From Leuctra nigra (Eukaryota; Arthropoda; Insecta; Plecoptera; Leuctridae), in assembly GCA_934045905.1 (NCBI GenBank), contig OW203767.1, positions 24,870,785 to 24,934,784 on the forward strand: a DNA stretch of 64,000 nt, in the 5' to 3' direction. Below, in pieces: positions 34,150 to 47,449 of the stretch. Position numbers and translations under genes: made by a program. Every line of letters starts with the position of its first letter. Position 1 is the stretch's first letter. A model generated the notes under the pieces. It saw only the letters and a list, made by a program, of their open reading frames with translations. It made no database searches and had not been told where the DNA came from.

Positions 34150-37100
34150 ACAGTAAAAACAAGATATAATATTGTAATAGTCTTCTGATTCAAGTTAAAA
34201 ACGTGTTTCTAGTAAGTTTAAAATTTGACAGCTCAAAGTAATTTTTTCACTGCCTTCCGAATTAATTTTCCATTTCAGTGGCAGTGAATTATTAAATATC
34301 TCCAATATGGAGAAAAAGGATCTTTCAAAATTAGTCAAGCATTAACCAGTAGTTACCCCTCTCTGTAATATATCTCTATGGTTTTATAATTGAATTTTGT
34401 CATAAAAATATCTTAGTTGTTGGCAATGAAGCATTTATAAAATTCTTAAAAATATTTCCATTTGTATTTAAACTTGAATTGTGACTTTATTATAGTATGT
34501 TTGTTTGTAAAATTATGTAGCAGTCACATATGTTTAAAAAGGCATATTGACTCTCCATTACTGATTATATTACTTGAGAGAGAAAACTTTTATTAATAAT
34601 AATAAAACACTGTCATTATAAAATGATTGCCACTTGGACACAGTATAGCAATAATATCAAATAAGAATAACCATTTAAAATTATGAACATGAAGTGAAAA
34701 TAACATGAAACAAGTAAACTGAGCATGTTATATTATTGTTAGATCACTGTACAGAATGAATTTATTACTTAATGTAACATTTGACAAATTGTGTACTCTA
34801 AATTTTATTGCATTTGTAATACAGGTGTTGTTTACAAATAAATCTATCTATAAGTGATGCCAGATTTATGGTTTTGTTCATTTGAGCCTAGTATTGGTCC
34901 TAAAAATGGCTTAGGTATGCCAATGACTCCAAAATTATTTTTCTCTTTTGATTCACTTTCGTGCTAAAATGGTAAATTTTGTGGCTTGTATGGGAACAGC
35001 TGATGAAGAGGACCCTCTAGAAACTTAATACCGTGAGAACTGTTCCCATAAGACTGCAATTCCAGACATTTCCTGCGCATTGCTTTATAAATTAGTTCTC
35101 TTCAGCCCAAAGAAGATTCACGTTTTCATCTCTATTGCCTAATTATGTAGGAACAAGATTTTCTGCACAAATAACTTGTAATTTTGCTGAATAACATAAT
35201 ATAAGTTACTTGGCTGTGGGAAGCTATTGACAATGGAACACGAAATGAGGAATTTGTGTAATAAAAGTTGTTTTTGAAGAATTTTCACTTTTTCACACCT
35301 TGATAAGTGAAACCATAACCAAGTGCTCACATCCTGTGCTTTATATTTGAAAAGAGGCATGCAGTTAATAATTGAAATGATGAAGAGTTTTATTGTGCTA
35401 AGAATAATTATCAGAGAATGAAATGCGATTTAGCATGGTTAGTCCATTAACCAGATTCGAAAGAGTAGGCCCGAACCTAAATAAATTTAATTAATGTGTT
35501 TTAGTAATGCTACCCCAATCTCTACACTACATTTTAGTTCTTACCATTCTACCATTCCACCATTTTACCATTCACCATTCTATCACCATGTTTTTGATTA
35601 CTGTACCTAATTGTATTGATTTTCCAAATTCGTTATGCTGTAAAACAAAAGTAAAAGGCCGGAAGTCCATCTCTATGTTTTTTTTTTCTTTAAAAAAATC
35701 AGTAATTTTGCATTCATCCAGTCCTATTTGTAATGGTGACATTGACTTTAAATACATTTATTTGTTTACAGTCATGAGAGCTTGACATTACAAAAGTATG
35801 CAAAGTAAAATCGAGAAAATGGACTTTCGGCCTTATACCTCTTAGGTAAAGAATGCATTTCTAGGCACCTATAAGCGAAATAGAATTCATGTTTATTTTG
35901 CAAAAAAAATGGTAAATTTATTTTTGGTCACTGTCATCTCTGATTCAATTATTATTTTAAATATTAAATTAACTACAAATTGATATTTCACAATACGAAC
36001 CAAAGAATTCGATATATTTAAGAATAAAGGAAACTGCTGACATTTAAAAACATGGTTTTCTGATTGGTCGTGAGTCATAAATAGCCGTTGTATTTTACCT
36101 CTCAACATTCTATTTGCAGCGATCTTAATCAAACTTCTGGTGTATATACACTGTCTAATTACAACCACATTCGTCTGCCCTGATTTAGTTTTGCTCTTGT
36201 TGCAATCGCAAGATTGAAATTCGCAAACACAAAGAGAACGAAATTGGTTCCTGGGTCATAAATTCCTACCACTCGATTATTGATTTTGATTAGCCTCTGC
36301 TGGCTATTGTCCGCCTTACGGGCGAATAAGAAGCTGAAGGTAGGAGATGGAAAAGTCGTCGTTGATTGAAGAGACGACTGTGTAGAAAACAAGCCATTAG
36401 AAGCACAAATCACTTTCCTAGATAAACAAAATGGTCACTCGATTGAGACGTTCCAAAATTTTTAAAATATTAAATCATTCCAAAACATTTAAACGTATAA
36501 AACTATAAAAAAAAACGCATTCCAAATTATACTTGGCGACAGTATCTGGTAAATAATAATAATAATATCAAGAAAGTGCGAACATGTTTTAACAACGTTT
36601 TAATGGGCCTTGGAAGTCAATACTTTTATTTTAAAAGGTGCTTGGCAGTCTCTTTACACAAGTGTTGTTTTTGTATTCATTCAAATCTTACAATGTAGGT
36701 ATTTTCTTAGAGTGATTGGGGGGGGGGGGGCACCAGGGGCCCTATTCAATATCAGTTTTTTGATTTCGTGGCGATGGAATTACGTCGAAACGAAGGCGGT
36801 CGCGACGAGATAAAAAAAAAAGATATAGAATAGGTACCTACCCAGAAGAAGAATATTTCGCCAGGGGCCCATCAATCTCTGGTTAAGCCATAGTATATAG
36901 TCAAGTCCGTCCTATCCTAACCTAACGTGACAGTAGAACTGCATTGTTTTACTTTAATACAATTTAAAATATATTTCCAGAAGGTATTGCTTAGATGTAG
37001 ATTCTTTGTTCCATTTAGGTGCTTTAGCTACACCTATAAATAATTGGTATTCGACAGTATACATTTAGGAATATTCAAAATAATAGTAATTCTAACAGAC

Positions 37101-37270
37101 TCCAATGCCATGTTATTGGTCCACGACTGGGAGTGATTCGTCATGAATCATGGCTGTCCTCTACACTCTCCGTCATGAGCGATGAAATGAGGCCGAGTAT
37201 TATCCAACTGGGTCATTATCGAATAGTTTCTGAATGGAGCTTCTGAGATCATGGATTCTGCGACACGAGA
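34150..37270. other. Intergenic stretch after PDCD11
   Basis: About 3.1 kb of AT-rich sequence, with a G-run at 36718-36730 followed by a small GGGGCCCTATTCAATATC inverted piece. No coding signal. Confidence 0.45.
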
Positions 37271-37274
37271 GAAA

Positions 37275-38262
37275 GGGATGGCGAAGTGGACGTGCCAGAT
37301 AGGAAGGAAACAGGTCCAGAGAGATGAGATGGACAGTAGGTGCAGTGGCGTGCAGACATGGGACGGGATGGCGAAGTGGACGTGCCAGATAGAAAGGAAA
37401 CAGGTCCAGAGAGATGAGATGGACAGTAGGTGCAGTGGCGTGCAGACATGGGACGGGATGGCGAAGTGGACGTGCCAGATAGGAACAGGTCCAGAGAGAT
37501 GAGATGGACAGTAGGTGCAGTGGCGTGCAGACATGGGACGGGATGGCGAAGTGGACGTGCCAGATAGGAACAGGTCTAGAGAGATGAGATGGAAAGTAGG
37601 CGTGCAGACATGGAACGGGATGGCGAAGTGGACGTGCCAGATAGGAAGGAAACGGGTCCAGAGAGATGAGATGGACAGTAGGTGCAGTGGCGTGCAGACA
37701 TGGGACGGGATGGCGAAGTGGTCGTGCCAGATAGGAACAGGTCCAGAGAGATGAGATGGACAGTAGGTGCAGTGGCGTGCAGACATGGGACGGGATGGCG
37801 AAGTGGACGTGCCAGATAGGAACAGGTCTAGAGAGATGAGATGGAAAGTAGGCGTGCAGACATGGGACGGGATGGCGAAGTGGACGTGCCAGATAGGAAG
37901 GAAACGGGTCCAGAGAGATGAGATGGACAGTAGGTGCAGTGGCGTGCAGACATGGGACGGGATGGCGAAGTGGACGTGCCAGATAGGAACAGGTCCAGAG
38001 AGATGAGATGGACAGTAGGTGCAGTGGCGTGCAGACATGGGACGGGATGGCGAAGTGGACGTGCCAGATAGGAAGGAAACAGGTCCAGAGAGATGAGATG
38101 GACAGTAGGTGCAGTGGCGTGCAGTCATGGGACGGGATGGCGAAGTGGACGTGCCAGATAGGAAGGAAACAGGTCCAGAGAGATGAGATGGACAGTAGGT
38201 GCAGTGGCGTGCAGTCATGGGACGGGATGGCGAAGTGGACGTGCCAGATAGGAAGGAAACAG
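37275..38262. repeat. 12-copy minisatellite with 252-bp higher-order period
   Basis: GGGATGGCGAAGTGG starts units at 37275, 37365, 37455, 37540, 37617, 37707, 37792, 37869, 37959, 38044, 38134 and 38224. Unit lengths 90, 90, 85, 77, 90, 85, 77, 90, 85, 90, 90: a repeated 85-77-90 block (252 bases). The size variants differ by loss of GGAAGGAAA-type and TGCAGTGG segments. The open frames on both strands follow from the block length being divisible by three. Confidence 0.95.
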
Positions 38263-38724
38263 TTTTTTTTCCATCTTTCCAATTTTTTTCCTTGAATTTC
38301 CCCCCCCCCCTGTGATTAATCTTGCCGGCGCCCATGTTGGCCCCCCCTAATGATTTCTCCTGCGCACGCCTATGGTCCTAGCTACAGGTGGTGCTGTGAG
38401 AGTCTGGAATAACTCCATGGTCTGGACACGCCACTGATCTCATCTCGTGTTGGTACACAGCATCCACGCCGGAGCAGATGTAACGTGAGCCATGGAAGTC
38501 GTGGCCAATTACTTGCTAGATGAAGTGGAAGATAACCTCTGCCGGTTGACTGTTCGATCCCTGTGCATGACATACTGGCAGAGAATGTTAACACGCTCAG
38601 TGACAGTCGAAATAAGAGATGGCTCATCTTTCTGTTACTGAAATATATCTATTTGTATTTTGTAATATATCCTGCAAATGTGCTTTGGCACGGTGGCAGT
38701 CTTTTCTTTCTTTTACTTCTTTCT

Positions 38725-39862
38725 TCACTTTTTCACTATCATCCTTTTATATTCCAAAAGTTCTTCAGCTTTTTTCGCTGCCTCACTTAAACTGTTCCAG
38801 TCTTTAATTGTTCTTCTTATGACGCTGTATTTTCCTATGTCGGTCTTTGATCCTTCTACAGTTATTTCTAACCCTCTTCGAACACTTCTCTGAACACCTC
38901 TCCCCACCCTTTCCCCCAGTTCCACCCATCCTGTCCACCCATTCCTTACCCTAAAGAAGTTCATCAGTCTTTCATTTTTCCTTCTCTCCCCTAAATTTTC
39001 CCATCCTAATTCCTCTACCATCTCGCTGGGCCGTTCTCTTAATTTTTCAACTATCCCCTGCTCATTTCTTTCAACTCTGAAACTTTTAACTCTACCAAGA
39101 ACCCTTCTCGCCGCTAATCTCTGCACCCCCTCTACTTCTTTGATTATAAATTCTCATTGTATGGATCCCAGACTGAACCAGCGTACTCAATCATCGGACG
39201 TATTAAACTTTTGTATGCTTTTTCTTTAATGTGAACCCCAGTACCATTTAGTTGTCTCATTACAAAATTTAGAGCTTTTATTCCCTTGTTAGTAAGTTTT
39301 TTAATATGTTCTCCCCACCCTAGATTCTTGTGTATGTGTATTCCAAGATATTTGTAGGCATCTACCTCCTCTAGTATGTTTCCTCCCAAGTTAAATTCTG
39401 TATTAAGGTCTTCTCTTCTATTTTTTCTGGTGAAATTTACTATTTTACATTTATTCACGTTCAGCCCCATTAAATTTGTTTCAACCCATGTATTTATTAA
39501 ATTTAAATCCTGTTGTAGCGTCTCCTCATCGTCTTTGCCATTTATAGTTTTGTATACTACACAATCATCGGCAAATAGACGGATTTTTGATGTGATGCCC
39601 GGTGATGCCTTGTGCCAGGTTGTTGATGAAAATGTTAAATAACAGTGGTCTCAATACACTTCCTTGTGGTACCCCAGATGTTACTCTTATGTAGTCTGAG
39701 TACTCACTTCCGACCTTTACTTTTTGTATTCTATTGCTTAAGAAATTTTGAACCCATTTTGTGATAGTTGTATTTTGAATAACATTCTGTAATTTGGCTA
39801 TTAGTTGTTTATGTGGAACTTTATCAAATGCTTTTTCGAAATCCAGAAAAATTGCAGTAGTG
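38725..39862 (-). pseudogene. Non-LTR retrotransposon reverse transcriptase fragment (jockey-type)
   Basis: On the minus strand: AIFLDFEKAFDKVPHKQLIA, SGVPQGSVLRPLLFNIFIN, LFADDCVVY (catalytic Asp pair, codons within 39561-39575), MGLNVNKCKIVNF, YKYLGIHI, SLIRPMIEYAGSVWDPY, and a C-terminal thumb region with EELGWENLGERR. The order and motifs are those of jockey/CR1-like elements. It is 5'-truncated at about 39862 (no endonuclease or early palm). It is broken by frameshifts near 39600 and 39140, so it is dead. Confidence 0.85.
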
Positions 39863-39869
39863 TAGTGTC

Positions 39870-41200
39870 ACGTAGAAACAAATAGCCTAGGCCCTAATAA
39901 CATTGAAATAATCTAGGTGTATATATGTGTCGATAGAACGATTCAAAATTAGCGTTAGGGCCGGTTTTTTCAATGTTTTGTCGTGTTTGTCATTCTAGGC
40001 ATGTCTTTGGTTGTTGCCATGGCAACATAGTAGTCGGCTTACACTCGAAAGCATGGAGATAAACATCTGAAATATGGTCATAACTTTTGAATTATTCAAA
40101 CGATGAAGAATGCGAAAGAAAATTAATATAGCTCATTTTTAAGTTAATCTTGAAATTATAAACACTGACTTAAAGGTACACACAAAAGTTGTGCCAAAAC
40201 TCTTCTTAAAACTGAATAAATGGGGTATTTGGATGTATGTCTCGAGTTTGGCACAAATATTGGCACAAATAAGTTGGTGTTTATATTGCAAGAAGGTGGT
40301 CTAAAAAATAGTTTTGGACATGATTTTTTCATAATTTGATTGCTTTAAATATTTCCCGTTTTCAGATATTTTTTTTTACATAAACTATACACTCCAAGAA
40401 GACTTGAATTGCTTTTCGCATAGTATTCATTTAACAGATTTCTATTCACATTTTAAGAAAACAAAAAAATATAATTTTAGGGCCCTAAATTCATTTTCCA
40501 AATATAAAAATAATAAATAATTTCCTCCGGAGCATGATGGAGGCCCCTATTATTTTCTACCCCCCCCCCCCCCCCCCCCCCCCCACGGTACAGGAATCTC
40601 ATAACATGAATCTGCAGGTCATGTGTTCGCATCTTCCACATGACTATCCCCAGCAGCGTTACTCATGCGCAGTACTCCACCTATCATGAAACAAGTGATA
40701 CAACAGTGATGCAGCTATATTCTTGTGCATAATGCGTCGCTGGGTACATTCACTGCTGACACGCGTCAATAAAGCCGTTGATAATGCTTGCTATTACACG
40801 TTATATGACTTCCTAGTCATAAATCTTACGATTTTACACCACGGTGCGGAATAAGGGTCATTGTGGATGATTAATAAGTCATTATTGTAGGTAATGAACT
40901 TTAGGTTACGCAGGAAAATAGAATAAAAATTAGAATGAAGAAGAGAGATATTAAAATGTAAACAAACAAGTTTAATAAATTGCACACTGTTTCTTTAATT
41001 AGTAATTATGTGTCTTCTTAGGTGGCGTTTTTCTCACGTTATTTCTCTAATACATACCCACTGACCTTAGATAATTTAGTTTAATTGTGGGAAAAGAGGA
41101 ATAAATGTTTATTTTTGTAAATTAATTTGTCGCGTCGGACTTCTGGATGCAAATCTGTGTGAGCGGATTGTTCGGAACAATGGAGTCGTTGGCAGAGCTG
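39870..41200. other. Unannotated stretch
   Basis: No coding signal. Holds a perfect RFX X-box-like palindrome at 40013-40026 and a poly-C run of about 25 at 40560-40584. Confidence 0.45.
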
Positions 41201-41269
41201 AACTTGTAACGTGATTGAGATTGAAATACGAGAAGCATTGCTAAGTGCTTGACATCAGAGTGCATTGCC

Positions 41270-41508
41270 ACCAGGCCTTCATGATGTTGATGAATAATGT
41301 TTGTAGTCTAGGAAGGGATTTGCGAGCTGGCAAATGTCTGGTTGAGTGTCTGGTGGACTATTAGTAGGGTACCTTCCCAGCATTTGCCTGTCGACTGAGG
41401 GAACACCTCGAAAAAAACCCAGTCAGGAAGGACGGCCGCGGGAATCGAACCCGGGCCACCGAAATACAAGTTCAGAGCGTTACCACTCAGCCATACCTGT
41501 TCCATAAA
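41270..41508 (-). mobile_element. tRNA-derived SINE
   Basis: On the minus strand the head reads GGTATGGCTGAGTGGTAACG (A box) and GGCCCGGGTTCGATTCCCGC (B box), about 35 bases apart, as in a tRNA-Ser/Leu-like RNA polymerase III promoter. An unrelated body follows, CGAGGTGTTCCCTCAGTCGA onward. The 3' end is not sharply defined. Confidence 0.75.
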
Positions 41509-41509
41509 T

Positions 41510-43455
41510 ATTTAAACAATAAAGGTATTCCTACTTCAATATAATTTTCCTACTCATGGATGACAATCTTTAAAAATGACATCTTACACATATATCTTGT
41601 GATATAATGTAATTGTTAGTATCAATCATTGTAAGGCCAAATAATAAATAAATATACATGAAAGTACCTACAGGTACTTTACAAGTTTACATAGGTAATA
41701 TTTCAGCTTGATCAGAGTATAATGCTGTGAACTGTATCGCATTAACAACAGGGGCAAAAAACTGCATCCGACGGAAAAAGAACACTTGTTATGCTTGCTT
41801 AATCATCAGAGGTCATAAATTATTAAAAGAGATGTTTACGACATTTGTATAAACAAATTACAGTTTTTTAATCAACATAAGTGTAGTTTGTAGAACCATT
41901 ATTTAAAAGAATGAATTACAAAAACGCACGACTGTATACTTATAATTATATAGCACTTCATTGACAACCTCTTCAGCATTTTAAAAATCAACTTTTTCCA
42001 CTTTGTGAAACATTCCAAGATTTACTACCGCTTCGCATGCAATCGAATACCAGGATGGAAATATGAGAATTTGGTCAAATCGTAAACGAATACAACTCAG
42101 CCCACAGGTTTTCGTTCGAAATTAGCATAAACGTTCTTTCCTTCCGGCCATCTTTCACTTCACCTGATGATTCAAGAAAAACGTTATATTTATACACCGC
42201 TTGTGCTCAGCTATGCAACGATGACACAATCATTGGCATTCACAGATTCCGTTTCTCTTCATCGCTCTTTGTGTGTGGTCATCCACGTCTTTATACACGG
42301 CCTATTATGTACTGCTGCCTACGCATGAGGATTGTTGTTGGATTCAAAGGCTGACACACTATTTGCTCTCTATACATTAGTGCCTGGTCAACTCCTCTGT
42401 TCATTTGGATGAGTTGGATTTATGTCGTGGTCGTCGTTCACTTAAATTTCAAGATTAAAATTTTATTTTCATGCGATGGGAATTGGGATTGGGGAAGGGG
42501 GATAAATAGTAAATTTTATGAACACTAAAAATTTTACGATTTGACAAACTACACCCACATAAAATTTGTATAGAACTTACAATCTGCACGACAAGAAACG
42601 GTATCTACATATTTGGGCCCTAGACAACACAGCACCAAAACTTCAAGGCTGTCAAACGTCCCACTCCCGGATGTAACGCAAAATTGTTAAATATATAAAA
42701 TGTAATGATAAGGAGCCTTTTAAGTAGATGCTATTCCACTTCTCTCGTGAGATAGAAATAAGAAAACCCGGAAGTTCGGTTTTTGGTGGAGTTAATGCAC
42801 TCAATCCTATCCTGATGATTATGATTCAAGACTTCCTATAGAGGAGTGTGATGACTGATGAATGATGCTGTTAAACGTATCTGATCATACTTATTTATGT
42901 AGCAATCATTGTTACGTTTATAAAAGGAACAATATTTATAACAATGCTATGTCCCGGCAAAGATACCAAGTTCAATTCTATACGATTACTACCGTGATGG
43001 GAGTTTAATAGGTACTTACAAACATTGTATCTTCAATATAGAACACCGTAGAATACACCTATCGTCTTAATATTTCACAGTCACATGTCTTATCATCGCC
43101 AATTCAGATTACTTTGACATTTACATAGATTTCTGTTTAATTTCTGACATATTAAGGCCCAATCTTGTATATACAACACACGGCACAGTAGAATGCCATC
43201 CTGCATATGCAGACGACAGACAGTCAGTAGCCGATGTCACACAGAAGGCAGTGATAATTGAGAGGCCCGAGCGGCAATGCACTGATGGGACGATCGGTAT
43301 ACCAGTGAACACCCGTTCGAATCGGCTTATGAATAATTTATCATTGACGATCGGAAATATTTATAATACAATTTCTAAAAACATTGACTTATAGAGCGGT
43401 AATTTTAAAATATAGAACGTTGTAAGTTTGTTAATCAATTTTCGATGTGATTTTT
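41510..43455. other. Unannotated stretch
   Basis: About 1.9 kb of AT-rich sequence with no recognisable gene or repeat structure. Confidence 0.4.
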
Positions 43456-43463
43456 GTTTACAA

Positions 43464-43871
43464 CATGGGCGCCCGCAGGGGGGGGGGGGGGCAAGGGGGG
43501 GCGCTTGCCCCCCTGGATGTCAGGAAAACATAAAAATTGTATTGGGTTTAACGTATAGTATCATTTTGTAACCAAAAGAACTAAAAAAAATTGATTTCAG
43601 ATTGTAAAAAATCCAAAAAATGCCCTGCGGGGCAGTTTTGAACATGTCCCCCACCACCCCAAAGTGCAATAATTAAAAAATATTGAATATTTCAACAAAA
43701 TACACCTCAAAACGTCTCAAAATTGATTTCAAAGTGTCCAAAAACCAAAAACCGCCCTGCGGGGCAGGGTGGGGGGCGCGCCCCCCACACCCCCCTTAAT
43801 CCCGTAAAATATTGTTTTCCTTGACCTGCCCCCACCTGGCAGAAATCCTGCGGGCGCCCATGTTTACAAAC
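43464..43871. mobile_element. hAT-type MITE with G/C-run ends
   Basis: Ends CATGGGCGCCCGCAGG and the inverse, with an 8-bp duplication GTTTACAA (43456-43463 and 43872-43879). Internal GCCCTGCGGGGCA palindromes occur twice, with long G and C runs just inside the ends. Confidence 0.8.
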
Positions 43872-44659
43872 CGTTTGGTATGTGTGTATCAACCAAATAA
43901 TTATAATCTAGTATCGAAAGAATCATAACGATGTTAATTTTGACAATATTCTGGCTTTTCGTAACGAATAAAGTCAAAATTTGATACTTGCTACGAACAT
44001 AAAGACAGTAGTCGCTATTTAAATAGTAGTGAATTTCTGTCAATTCCTATTACAATGATGTTGCCTTGCTCCACCCAAGTGAATGTGATGTTTGAAGGCA
44101 TGGGCGGTGGGATATGAATGCTACAGGTGCTTGCAGGTGTCTCGCCCAACACTTGTGTGTATGTAGGACAGAGGTGGATGAGCAAGCACAACTGGGTTAC
44201 ACACTAGATGCGAATAAACTGCAACAAGAGAACACATTGTCTTTCTACAAGCTGATCGGTGCATTTTAGTGGGTGTATTTCATGCTTTGAGGGTTGCCCA
44301 AGATTTTTTAATGTTATCTTTTTCCACCATGCGGAGGGCTCTGTCTACACCTTACTTTTGTCATCAGTTGTTTTTCTCCTGTCATTTTCTCAAATTTTTT
44401 ACTTTTAGTGTTTTGAATGTTCTTTTAATATTAATTTCCTGAAGATGCCTAGCAGGAGCTAGGCGAAACGTATAGAATTATACGAATAAAGTACGTGGCA
44501 ATATACCGTGAAAATCTTTTACTAATATATATAAATATATATATAATATATATATTATAAATTCATTTCCTAGTGGTGGATCATCCACCCCATGCCTCAA
44601 AATTTTGTTTTTTTATTGATATTTTGCAATTAGGCTAATGACGACGGATGACTGATGAC

Positions 44660-45335
<676 letters not shown>

Positions 45336-45752
45336 GAATAAAAGGATGGGCGGTGGTGAGGAGGCGATTGTGGCCTATTAGTAAGGAACCTTGATTGAGA
45401 AACCAAGAAAAGCTCAGACAGAAACAAGAAGGTTATTTAACAATATTTGTTGTTACTTTGCACGAGTTTTATTATTCAAAATTTTATTAATTTGAATGGT
45501 ACAAAAGATGACTATATTAGGAAATATTATCTCTCAAGTTCACCGTATTTTGTATTAATTACTATGCAAATAAATACCCACTTAAAACTTGAAAAAGCGC
45601 AATAAAACTATTTTTTAATCCGGTATCTGCAGCTCCCTTACTATTCCAGCGCCCTTGACTTGATCATACTGTATAAATTAGCTTTATACCAAAACATTGG
45701 CTGCACGTTTACCTGTTTCCTTCTTACTTTTCATTCGTGAATGCCAAGCTGC

Positions 45753-46621
45753 CAGGCGCGTAGGAAGGGGGGAGTGGGGGTCAATGACCCCCCCCCCTCC
45801 CAAACTTTTCATCTTGACACCCCCAGATATAACCCCCACATATATCATATACAATTGTTGATAAAGAGATTTAAAAATGCACAAATTTGCTCTATTATGT
45901 TGAATTCTCAAAATTTTCCCAAGTTTTGCAAAACTAATTGAACAGAGGTATTATCCAATGAGACAAAAACTCATTTACAAATGAGTTCTTGTCCAACATG
46001 ATCATCCTCATGATTGAGGATCATCCTATCATCCTATGATACCAAAACATATACAGAATTTTTCTTATTACTTATTGGTTATTTCAACCGTTTTCAAAGG
46101 AATTTCAAAATCGATTCATAACGATTCTCTTTTACTAGAAATTCAAAAAATTCCCTGCGGGGCCATTAGGGATTTTATCTAATAATAAAATGTACAGATT
46201 AAAATGCATTTTATCTAAACTTCCCCAAGAATATTGCTTATCACACATTTTAAATTTCTTTGAAAAGGATGCCAAAATAGCTTCAAATTCTATTCTTTTG
46301 TATCAAAAACTCAAAAAATTCCCTGCGGGGCCAATGGGGATTCTATAAAAACAAATAGCTACAAATTATATTACATTTGTATAAAGTTTCCACAGAATAT
46401 TGCATTTCACACATTGTACATTTCTTTGAAAAGTATGCTAAAATAGTTTCAAATTCGATTCTTTTGTATCAAAAAGTCAAAAGAAGCCCTGCGATGCGGA
46501 TGCGGGCCCCCCAGACCCCCTTGTAACGGCGACTACTTTTCCTCACATTTATTGATCCCGATAATTTTGACCCCCCCCCCCCCCCCCCCCCCCCACTCAA
46601 AATAAAGTTCCTACGCGCATG
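45753..46621. mobile_element. hAT-type non-autonomous element, 869 bp
   Basis: Ends CAGGCGCGTAGGAA and TTCCTACGCGCATG, exact 8-bp duplication CAAGCTGC (45745-45752 and 46622-46629). C-runs lie just inside each end. The interior has partly repeated segments around CCCTGCGGGGCCA, near 46150 and 46320. No transposase frame. Confidence 0.88.
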
Positions 46622-46935
46622 CAAGCTGCAGTCAGTTTTAGCATGTTTTAGAGGGATGTTTTGAACAATCAGCATGGACGTCTGACGTGATGATTATTGC
46701 ACGTGGTGACGGCTAGTGGGAGTTGAGACGTGATATGGTGGAGTGCAGCTATCAGGAGTTATCAGCTGGCAGGGTCAATGTCATGACAACCTGCGTGCAG
46801 TCAAGGCCACGGGATCAGCTGTACTTCCAGAGCTCTCAGATGATTCAGTGATTCAGTGCCAGAGAACCTGCCAGAGAATCTTATTTGGTCTAGAAAATTG
46901 AGATGATATTAAAAAAAATTTACTACCTAAATCTC

Positions 46936-47109
46936 TAGTCTGTTTTTTACTGTATGAACTCTGACCAGATGGAGCCACAGTCAGTTGTTCTGCTAGGCCG
47001 AGAAAGACTTCATTGCGCGCTCATCTTGCAATGTTGTCTTTCTCGGCCTTACAGAACAACTGACGGTGTCTCGGTCTGTAGAGAGTTCAAAAATAGGAAA
47101 AACGAACTG
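46936..47109. mobile_element. Second copy of the 20289-type fold-back MITE
   Basis: Shares CAGATGGAGCCACAGTCAGT, the GGCCGAGAAAGAC arms and the right end GGAAAAACGAACTG with 20289-20468. The left tip is diverged. Confidence 0.8.
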
Positions 47110-47189
47110 TACTTCAAATAAAAAAATTACATATTTTATGCATTTTATACAAAGGGAACCCCATTTTACGCCATTTTATCTCATTTTCT

Positions 47190-47287
47190 GCTCTATCTCT
47201 TTCCTTCCTTCCTTCCTTCATTCCTTCAATCCTTCCATTTTTATTCGTTTCTCTTTCTTTCTTTCTTTCTTTCGCTCTTTCTTTCGT

Positions 47288-47319
<32 letters not shown>

Positions 47320-47440
47320 TCCTTCTTTCTTTCTTTTCTATTTCTTTCTTTCCTTCTTCTTTCCTTTCCTTCTTTCTTTCCTTTCTCTATTTTCATACAT
47401 CTTCCCCCCTTTCTTTCCTTGTTTCTTTCTGTCCTCATAA
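47190..47440. repeat. (CTTT)n/CCTT polypyrimidine tract
   Basis: About 250 bases of nearly pure pyrimidine, mostly CTTT and CCTT units with interruptions. Confidence 0.9.
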
Positions 47441-47449
47441 CTTCTTTCC

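Noticed and set aside
37148..38335. 395-codon minus-strand protein with repeated SHLSGPVSFLSGTSTSP
   Set aside because: Comes from the minisatellite; several frames are open at once on both strands and there is no start context or splice support.
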